64,000 bases of DNA from Verrucomicrobiota bacterium. GTDB taxonomy: Bacteria > Verrucomicrobiota > Lentisphaeria > JABSQK01 > JAJFLO01. The stretch covers positions 1 to 64,000 of the forward strand of contig JAJFLQ010000040.1 of assembly GCA_021772615.1 (NCBI GenBank). Reading direction: 5' to 3'. Below, one piece after another: positions 57,737 through 64,000 of this stretch. Under the pieces are notes generated by a model. It did no database searches. It saw only the letters and a list, made by a program, of their open reading frames with translations, and was not told the DNA's origin. Each line of letters opens with the position of its first letter. Positions within the stretch are counted from its first letter, which is position 1. A program made the position numbers and the translations under genes.

Positions 57737-60432
57737 CGACAATTTTCGAGAAACTCGGTACCTTGTTTGTGATCCTGTATGGCGTCTTGCTCGTGGCAAC
57801 CTACCCGCTGGCGCTACTGCCGCTGGAATCCATTTCCCTTGCCTACAATGTCAGCGTGCCGTCGCTATTTGTGCTTACTTTATGTGCCATACCGGTTTTG
57901 ATCGCGTCACCGTTTCGGCCCGGACGATTCCTCTCGGTGGCAATCGGACTCTATTTTTTGCCGCTGCTATACAATGCCGCCAACGGTTTTGGCAAGCCCG
58001 TGGCGTCTGTCGAGATGTCGGGTTATATGATTGTGCCGCTGGCCATAGCTGCCATCGCCTGCGGCCCTGGAAGTCAGTACCTTGGACGTCTTTGTGTCCC
58101 CGGCTTTATCCTCTGGGTATCGCAAATCCTGCATGGCTTTGTAGCGCTTCGACAAGGCTTTGAAGCTGTCGGCTTTCCCGGCAACCGCAATTGGATGGCG
58201 TCATTTGTCCTCGCCTTATCGCCGTGGGCATTTACTTTCGCTCACCGGCGGCTCTACCGTCTGCCTGTCCTGCAACGACGGGGCCGCGGTGCTGCAATAG
58301 CCGCAGCGGCATCGTTCTTCATCGTTGCTGTGCCGACTGCGTATATCCTGCTGCGGTGCGCGAGTCGCGGCGCCTGGTTGGCGCTGATTGTCTTGAGTGT
58401 ATTGTGTCTTCTACGCTGCATTCCACACTGCAGCAGGCGCCTTCCAACTGCGATTGCAGGTCTGTCACCTGTGGAACGTGCCGCAGCTGCATTTTTTCTA
58501 TGTGTGATTCTGACATGCAGCGTTCTGCTGGTTCGTCTTTCGGTCTCATATGTTGTGCGGCCTGAGGTAAGCGCCGCACTGATTGATGCAATAAAATCTG
58601 ATGTGCGTCTGCCATTGTGGGGCGGCACAGTCCAGCTTATATCGGACAACGATGCACTTGCCAGTCTGCTTACGGCCCGTCGATCATCAGCGAATGACGC
58701 CGGTCCGCATGGCAAATTCGGTATTGGCGCCGGCCGGTTTCGGGAGGCGTTTACGGTGTATCGGAGCAAGTCGACGTACCATGAGCGGCATGTCGCAGCA
58801 CCGGTGACCGTGCATCCGCACAATGAATTCTTATCTGTCGCTGCGCAACTTGGCATCCTTGCGGCGTGCGCCTGGCTCGCCGGGCTCGTCCCGGTATTGA
58901 CGGGCGTCACGCCGGCCGGAAGCGTGTTGAATTGCGCCAGATTCTCGGCGTTTGTCATCATTTTCCATGGATTTTTTGACCTTACTCTGGTTCAGCCGCC
59001 GGTGAACCTGCTTGCGTTCGCGATGCTGGGCTTGTGCTGGCAGCGGCTGCTGCAACCGTTGCCGCCCGTTGATGACACGGCACTGGCCTATCAATGGCGC
59101 CGCAGTGCGGTGTCACTAGCGTCGCTGGCGGCACTCGGCATTTCGGTTCATTTCGGAGCCAGAAATCTGCGTGCCGACTGGTCGATCCGGAATGGTATAG
59201 TCGACGAACATCGCGGCAAATACCGGCAGGCATTCCATGCATATGTACAGGCAATCGAACTGGAACCAGGGAATATCCGACCTTATTTACTGGCAGCTTC
59301 TGTCGCGACCAGTCATCTTGGAGCGACCAAAAGTGCGTATCGACTGCTTCATGAAGCCTATGCGATGGATCCGAATTTCGCGCATATCAACTCGGAGATG
59401 GGTAAATTGTTCGGGATGCTTGGCGATCATGAAGCCGCACTCGCATTCTTCATACACGAGTGCCGGCTTTATCCCCGGTCGACCAAGGCCTACCAGAATT
59501 ATTATTTGTGCCTCATATTGAATGGTGAATTTGACCGGTTGCCCGCTGTTTCCGCGTACCTGGACCAATTGTATGCCGCAGATTACACGGCGCGATACGG
59601 TATTTCGGTCCTGCACGGACCCGTATTGGAGTGGCAGACCGCTGTCGGAGACGGCCAAATCCGTAAGGCTATTGATGCAGCAGAGAAAGCTTGCGGCCGG
59701 TTAAATCGGGCATTTGTAGATCCTATGTACCATGCGCTTGACGATCACGGGCTCCTCGCTTCGGCCGTAATGCGGAACGATTACAATCCAATCGACTTCG
59801 ACTATTGGCAACAGATTCATACCCTGCACAGCGCCATTGCCGGGATTCGCGACGGAGCCGGGCGAACAGGCCCTTCCGCATTGGCGGATCTGGTAAAGCA
59901 ATTTCACGGGTATATCGTGTTGGATGAATCTATTGAAGACTTTTATTTCCCGAGCCGTGTATGGAAGAGGCGCACCTGCAACCCGCTTTCCGGCTATTGC
60001 TTTATCTCCGCCGTCGCACGGCAATGCGGCCTCACGCCATTGATCCAGTTCGATGCCGAGGATAAACCCGACGGCTGTATTCTTGTCGACGACGATCGCA
60101 GCCGTTACTACAGGGTGGATTTGTTGCACGGCACTGTCTTGCCGGTATCGCGTGCTCCCGATATACATATGGCGAGCGGCGTATTGCTGGTGGAAGGTCG
60201 GCCGGTCCGGCTATTCTTTTTTCCACAGGAATTCTGGCTGAAGAACCAAATACTGGGCACGTTGCACCGAGAATTCGGGGGTGACGATGTCCTGCAATTC
60301 GACAGGATACCGGTGCAGATTCTGAGCGACCTCGTGCGTACTGCCGACGCTGCTGAAACGACCGACCTGGGCACCCTGCGGAAACTCTGCTTACAAGAGC
60401 CTTTCGCGGCGCTTGCGACGAAGGTACAGTAA
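57733..60432 (+). CDS. paralogue of the preceding oligosaccharyltransferase-like/TPR protein with degenerate C-terminal domain
   Basis: 899 residues with the same order of domains as its neighbour: YPLALLPLESIS at the start, RCASRGAWLALIVLS (208-222), VHPHNEFLSVAAQLGILA (360-377), LNCARFSAFVIIFHGFFDLT, then TPRs (about 487-600). In the C-terminal domain the Cys is kept (CNPLSGYCFISAVARQ, Cys756). The His region reads DGCILVDDDRSRYYRVD, with Gly where the neighbour has the catalytic-type His727, so this copy is probably inactive there. The tail continues FFPQEFWLKNQILGTL, matching the neighbour's FTAEEFYLRNQILSVV. A tandem duplication with divergence is the simplest reading. Confidence 0.8.
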   Translation: MTTIFEKLGTLFVILYGVLLVATYPLALLPLESISLAYNVSVPSLFVLTLCAIPVLIASPFRPGRFLSVAIGLYFLPLLYNAANGFGKPVASVEMSGYMIVPLAIAAIACGPGSQYLGRLCVPGFILWVSQILHGFVALRQGFEAVGFPGNRNWMASFVLALSPWAFTFAHRRLYRLPVLQRRGRGAAIAAAASFFIVAVPTAYILLRCASRGAWLALIVLSVLCLLRCIPHCSRRLPTAIAGLSPVERAAAAFFLCVILTCSVLLVRLSVSYVVRPEVSAALIDAIKSDVRLPLWGGTVQLISDNDALASLLTARRSSANDAGPHGKFGIGAGRFREAFTVYRSKSTYHERHVAAPVTVHPHNEFLSVAAQLGILAACAWLAGLVPVLTGVTPAGSVLNCARFSAFVIIFHGFFDLTLVQPPVNLLAFAMLGLCWQRLLQPLPPVDDTALAYQWRRSAVSLASLAALGISVHFGARNLRADWSIRNGIVDEHRGKYRQAFHAYVQAIELEPGNIRPYLLAASVATSHLGATKSAYRLLHEAYAMDPNFAHINSEMGKLFGMLGDHEAALAFFIHECRLYPRSTKAYQNYYLCLILNGEFDRLPAVSAYLDQLYAADYTARYGISVLHGPVLEWQTAVGDGQIRKAIDAAEKACGRLNRAFVDPMYHALDDHGLLASAVMRNDYNPIDFDYWQQIHTLHSAIAGIRDGAGRTGPSALADLVKQFHGYIVLDESIEDFYFPSRVWKRRTCNPLSGYCFISAVARQCGLTPLIQFDAEDKPDGCILVDDDRSRYYRVDLLHGTVLPVSRAPDIHMASGVLLVEGRPVRLFFFPQEFWLKNQILGTLHREFGGDDVLQFDRIPVQILSDLVRTADAAETTDLGTLRKLCLQEPFAALATKVQ

Positions 60433-60433
60433 T

Positions 60434-61351
60434 ATGGCCGATTTGAATGCCCCCGAACACGCTGTTGACGATGGCAGGCGCGTACCGTTGTTGCATTTGC
60501 TGTTACTGGTGATGTACGACCGGAACGTGTATCACCTGATCCACAATAGACGGGTGCCGGAAACCGTTCTTCTGGTGACGCTGCTCAGTGTTATTGCCGG
60601 CTCGATCATCTCTATCGGTAGTGCCTCCTATATTGCGCAATCGACTTCGGAGTGGGACGAATGGATGGACCGCGACGTGAAATCTCTGCGTATTTCCGAT
60701 GCCGGCGAGATTATCTGGGAGTTTGACGAGCCGGGTGCGTATAGGGGATACGTTTCCGGGTGGAGGGTCGACATGACTGACAAACCCATTGATGATGCCG
60801 GCGATTTGGGTTTTGGTCAAGGTGACCGCGGCCTGTGGGTAAATCCGGATGCCGTCCATTTCTGGTTGCTTCGAGCGCCGGGAAATGGTTGTGCAGCCAA
60901 TCAACAGTCCGAACTCCACAAGATCCCGCTGGGCGGTCAGTTCATTGACCTCCTGCGCAAAGACGGCATCACCGATATCAAGGAACTCGGGTTTCGTACA
61001 CTTTTCGATCGGTACCGCACGAATATCTACATTGCACTTTGTATCCTCAACACCATCTCGGTTCTGAGCGCAGTGGTGTTGTTTCCAATGATCTCCGCAT
61101 CGATCTCCGCATTGTCTTTTCGTTTGGTGAAACCGGACCGGTATCAGGCCATCCTGTCGCGTTTACTGGTACTGAATATGTATTCAGCGATTCCGCCGAT
61201 GGTAATCGCTACCGTTTACGCGGCGTTGCGAATTCCCGGGACGACCTTTTTTCTGGTATTCGTTATTGCATTTATCTGCTACCATATGTACTTAATGAGC
61301 ACCTTTCAGCATGTCCTCAATGACCACGAACCTCAGTATCCAGCTTCATGA
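60434..61351 (+). CDS. polytopic membrane protein of unknown function
   Basis: 305 residues. A membrane helix at about 45-65 (VLLVTLLSVIAGSIISIGSA) is followed by an outer-loop domain of about 130 residues (DVKSLRISDAGEIIWEFDEP, GLWVNPDAVHFWLLRAPG). Three to four more helices fill the C-terminal third. The build resembles DUF1189-like proteins (membrane helix, large loop, membrane helices) but I cannot confirm family membership. It starts one base after the preceding stop (AAGG nine bases upstream) and overlaps xth by four bases, so it belongs to the glycosylation-like operon. Confidence 0.78.
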   Translation: MADLNAPEHAVDDGRRVPLLHLLLLVMYDRNVYHLIHNRRVPETVLLVTLLSVIAGSIISIGSASYIAQSTSEWDEWMDRDVKSLRISDAGEIIWEFDEPGAYRGYVSGWRVDMTDKPIDDAGDLGFGQGDRGLWVNPDAVHFWLLRAPGNGCAANQQSELHKIPLGGQFIDLLRKDGITDIKELGFRTLFDRYRTNIYIALCILNTISVLSAVVLFPMISASISALSFRLVKPDRYQAILSRLLVLNMYSAIPPMVIATVYAALRIPGTTFFLVFVIAFICYHMYLMSTFQHVLNDHEPQYPAS

Positions 61352-62100
61352 AATTATTGTCCTGGAACACCAACGGCATCCGTGCCGCTATGAAAAAGGG
61401 GTTTACCGAGTTTGTTGCGTCGGAGATGCCGGACATGCTCTGCATTCAGGAGACCAAGGCTCAGCCTGAGCAGGTCGATATCAAACTTGATGGCTACACG
61501 CAAGTTTGGAACGCCGCCGAGAAGAAAGGCTATTCCGGTACTGCTGTCTTTACGCGGCATCAACCGCTGGGGACCGTGTCTGGTATTGGTGTGCAGGACT
61601 ATGATCGTGAAGGTCGCGTGATCACAGTGGAGTACGCCGATTTTTATCTGGTAACCGTATATACCCCGAATTCTCAGCGGGAATTATTGCGCCTCGAATA
61701 CCGAATGGATTGGGATCGCGAGTTTTTACGTTACCTCGAAAAGCTTGACGCCGTGAAGCCCGTTATTTTTTGCGGTGATCTCAACGTGGCCCACACTGAA
61801 ATCGACCTTGCGAACCCGGCAGCGAATCGGCGTAACGCCGGGTTCACCGACGAGGAACGCTCCGGGTTGTCGGCCATACTGGGCGCCGGTTTCATCGATA
61901 CGTTCCGCCACTTTACCAAAGAACCGGGACATTACACCTGGTGGACCTATCGTTACAACGCTCGAGCCAGGAACGTCGGATGGCGTCTGGATTATTTCTG
62001 TGTTTCCGCGGTTCTTATTGAAAAAGTGCGCCGCTCTTATATTTTGCAGGATGTGACCGGGTCCGACCATTGTCCTGTCGGACTTGACATCGATATATGA
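61348..62100 (+). CDS. xth: exodeoxyribonuclease III / AP endonuclease
   Basis: Cleaves DNA at abasic sites in base-excision repair. 250 residues, full length. Endonuclease/exonuclease/phosphatase motifs: MKLLSWNTNGIRAAMKKGF, DMLCIQETKAQPEQ (metal-binding Glu), NSQRELLRLEYRMDWD, VIFCGDLNVAHTEIDLANP, and SDHCPVGLDIDI with the catalytic Asp-His at the end. ATG overlaps the previous stop by four bases, so a repair enzyme is coupled to an envelope operon. Confidence 0.97.
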   Translation: MKLLSWNTNGIRAAMKKGFTEFVASEMPDMLCIQETKAQPEQVDIKLDGYTQVWNAAEKKGYSGTAVFTRHQPLGTVSGIGVQDYDREGRVITVEYADFYLVTVYTPNSQRELLRLEYRMDWDREFLRYLEKLDAVKPVIFCGDLNVAHTEIDLANPAANRRNAGFTDEERSGLSAILGAGFIDTFRHFTKEPGHYTWWTYRYNARARNVGWRLDYFCVSAVLIEKVRRSYILQDVTGSDHCPVGLDIDI

Positions 62101-62190
62101 GCGCTTTCACTGCGTCGGCAACCCGTCGGCGTCATATGGTTGGTTGACTACGGCGGTACGGCGTAATCGCTCATTTAATTCGGAGGCACT

Positions 62191-62535
62191 TTGTTGGACA
62201 CTTATACATTTCGCCAATTGTGTACGGACTCCACCGTGTCCGTTGAAGCGCGTAATCGTGACGAAGCAAAGCGGCTTGCTGCGGAAAAAATACAGTGCCG
62301 AGCCAGCAGTTGTCTTTTTGTCCGGCCTGACGGAATGGTCACGGTTTATTTACTTAAGAATTTGTCGACACGGCAAAAGCACAAGATCAAGGCCGATGAC
62401 TTTGAGTCGGCACGGCACGAGATGGCGTCGGCATCGGATTCGGCCCCGTCGGAGTGGATTTACAGAGACGAGGAACTTGTTGCCGATAGCGCCGTAGCGG
62501 ATATTCAATATCTAACCTTCGATACGTCCTTCTGA
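62191..62535 (+). CDS. small hypothetical protein with TTG start
   Basis: 114 residues from TTG 62191, or 113 from TTG 62194. GGAGG (62182-62186) lies four or seven bases upstream, so the second TTG is the better fit. The sequence reads DTYTFRQLCTDSTVSVEARNRDEAKRLAAEKI, suggesting an antiparallel sheet with a helix. A basic helix follows (RQKHKIKADDF) and then an acidic end. No signal peptide or membrane helix and no family recognised. It lies 90 bases after xth. Confidence 0.65.
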   Translation: MLDTYTFRQLCTDSTVSVEARNRDEAKRLAAEKIQCRASSCLFVRPDGMVTVYLLKNLSTRQKHKIKADDFESARHEMASASDSAPSEWIYRDEELVADSAVADIQYLTFDTSF

Positions 62536-62792
62536 CACCGCGCCGCGGTGCCGTTCATGTTCGATTCGTGGTAGTTATGCGGCATGTTTCCGGCGATCGC
62601 ATGGATGCACCTTGATACACCGCGCCGTCGATACCGCTGTCTTCACCACCGTTTTCGGGTGACACTATCGCCGGGCGTTTCTGCATTGCATTCGACCGAC
62701 GTGCCCGTGGAACGCTGTTGTGCCTGCTACCTCTGCGGCACCCGTGTGGCAGGCGCAGTTGATAACATCATCGATTTCGGAGATACTACGAC

Positions 62793-63935
62793 ATGACTCT
62801 AAAACATTGGCTGCTGTTGTGCATCGTGCAGCACCTGGTTTTTGCGATTGCCGGCGCAGACGAGGCAAACGATAAGCTGCCGCCTGAAGCGCTCACAGCG
62901 TTGATTGAACTGGCGGAAGGCAACAATCCGGCTGCACAGATGCGGCTGGGGGCGGTATACATGAACGGCGCCGGGGGGCAGCCGGTCGACCAACTGAAGG
63001 CCGTCTACTGGATTACGCAAGCGGCGAAACAAGAGTTTCCGGAAGCAAAATACCAGTTGGCGGTTTGCTTCGAAAATGGCATCGGCGTAGACCGTGACGC
63101 GGACTACGCGCTACAACTCTATGTTGCCGCTGCAGAAGCGGGCGTCAGCGGTGCCGCTGTAAAAGCCGGTCTCATGCTCCGTGCGGCAGGTCGGAATGAA
63201 GAAGCCGCACACCACCTCAAGGCGTCTGCCCAGGCGGGCAATCTCGATAGCATTCGAGAGTACGGCAAGTTGCTGCTCGAAACGCAATCTCAGGATCCCG
63301 TAGTCACTCGCATTGCCATACGGTATCTTGAAAAAGTTGCCGCTGCCGGCGACGCCGAAGCACAGCTGGCCCTCGCCGATTGTTACGCCGGAAGCTATCC
63401 CGGGATACCACGTGACGCGGCGAAGATGATGAGTCACCTGTGGGAGGCTGCAGCAGCATTGAACCATCCCGAAGCGCAATCGAAAATCGGGTATTGCTTT
63501 GAGAATGGTCTGGGCGTTGCACGAGATACAGGGATGGCGGTAAAATGGTATCGCCGGGCTGCCGACCAGAAATATGCTCCGGCAATGGTAAATCTGGGGC
63601 ATTGCTACACCGTTGGCAAAGGCCTGCCTATGGACCGTGATTCCGCATTTAACTGTTACAAAGTCGCCGCGGATATGAAGCATCCTGACGCCCTTTACCA
63701 CCTTGCTGTTTGTTATGCGAACGGCCTCGGGGTTGAGGAAGATGCCGCCCAAGCCGTAGCGCTGTATACTGAGGCGGCCGACGCCGGCCACGCGCACGCC
63801 ATGCGCCACCTGGCAGTGTGCTATCTGAATGGCATCGGCGTGACCGCCGATCGCGATCGAGCCAGAGATCTCCTCCAGCGCGCCGCCGACGTTAATGATG
63901 TCGAATCGCAAGACATGTTGCAAAAGTTTTTCTGA
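62793..63935 (+). CDS. secreted Sel1-repeat protein
   Basis: 380 residues. A signal peptide (LLLCIVQHLVFAIAGA, cleavage near residue 22) is followed by about nine Sel1-like repeats of 36 residues: AQMRLGAVYMNGAGG, AKYQLAVCFENGIGVDRDADYA, AQSKIGYCFENGLGVARDTGMA, ALYHLAVCYANGLGVEEDAAQA, AMRHLAVCYLNGIGVTADRDRA. These are alpha/alpha solenoids used for protein contacts, as in secreted Sel1 adaptors. The gene stands alone; the 257-base gap upstream holds no convincing gene. Confidence 0.93.
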   Translation: MTLKHWLLLCIVQHLVFAIAGADEANDKLPPEALTALIELAEGNNPAAQMRLGAVYMNGAGGQPVDQLKAVYWITQAAKQEFPEAKYQLAVCFENGIGVDRDADYALQLYVAAAEAGVSGAAVKAGLMLRAAGRNEEAAHHLKASAQAGNLDSIREYGKLLLETQSQDPVVTRIAIRYLEKVAAAGDAEAQLALADCYAGSYPGIPRDAAKMMSHLWEAAAALNHPEAQSKIGYCFENGLGVARDTGMAVKWYRRAADQKYAPAMVNLGHCYTVGKGLPMDRDSAFNCYKVAADMKHPDALYHLAVCYANGLGVEEDAAQAVALYTEAADAGHAHAMRHLAVCYLNGIGVTADRDRARDLLQRAADVNDVESQDMLQKFF

Positions 63936-64000
63936 TTCAATCAGATAGCCAATCTATTCCGACGCGAAACTCGTGTCGACTTCGTTCCCCTGCAGTGTTA

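Noticed and set aside
62584..62796. 70-codon + ORF before the Sel1 gene
   Set aside because: No start signal and it runs into the next gene's start; composition is random.

Overview
The window reads as a chromosomal segment of a Gram-negative bacterium of the PVC superphylum, most likely Lentisphaerota, Kiritimatiellota or a close relative. This is inferred from a single-chain glycyl-tRNA synthetase (alpha and beta fused), pseudopilins with the [18 protein letters not shown] signature, several membrane glycosyltransferases carrying TPR tails, and many secreted or membrane proteins of unknown function. Outer-membrane features (an OprM-type efflux lipoprotein, Lgt, a periplasmic amidase) fit a diderm. 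I see no rRNA, tRNA, CRISPR array, transposase, integrase or phage gene. Coding density is high and genes are fairly evenly split between strands.

Layout. 0.2-2.6 kb: marR, a small DUF6868-like membrane protein and an outer-membrane efflux lipoprotein. 2.8-8.6 kb: uvrC, then a divergent operon of two membrane proteins with N-terminal Cys-rich fingers (one with a PQQ-type propeller) and a rhomboid protease. 9.1-12.9 kb: a YyaL/DUF255 thioredoxin-domain protein and a class II ilvC. 13.3-19.9 kb: an accessory region with small unannotated proteins, a large pseudopilin/cadherin-like fusion, a short Gly-Gly peptide gene and a second pseudopilin. 20.1-29.6 kb: gatCAB, lgt-rluD-nadD-rsfS, Trm112, secreted and HEAT-repeat proteins, mutY. 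29.6-40.6 kb: a fused MFS/spermidine-synthase-like protein, a cell-wall amidase, eno, ribBA-ribH-nusB-ftsY and rnd. 40.7-45.2 kb: two more Gly-Gly peptide genes around a DUF3108 protein, a metallo-beta-lactamase/double-CNB fusion and a TFIIB-type zinc-finger protein. 45.3-64 kb: glyQS, membrane proteins, a probable envelope-glycosylation cluster around an isolated pseudopilin, xth and a Sel1-repeat protein.

The most unusual item is a family of at least three very short proteins (52-56 residues) at 17.6, 40.7 and 45.1 kb. They share a gap-free core, P-[IV]-x-L-D-[DN]-L-[LM]-P-x3-V-x-G-G-[KR]-x4-F-G, and basic tails. One lies in a stretch with no longer ORF. Their layout recalls double-glycine leader peptides, but no processing or export genes are nearby, so the function is unknown. 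A fourth, diverged copy may lie at 13.3 kb.

The second notable item is the 50-61 kb region. Two PMT-like membrane proteins with TPR tails flank a pseudopilin that has its own strong promoter and terminator. They are followed by two tandem paralogues joining an O-antigen-ligase/oligosaccharyltransferase-like membrane domain, TPRs and a C-terminal domain that looks transglutaminase-like. One paralogue keeps a Cys/His pair and the other has lost the His. I infer a system that glycosylates pilin or other envelope proteins; this rests on family resemblance and context only.
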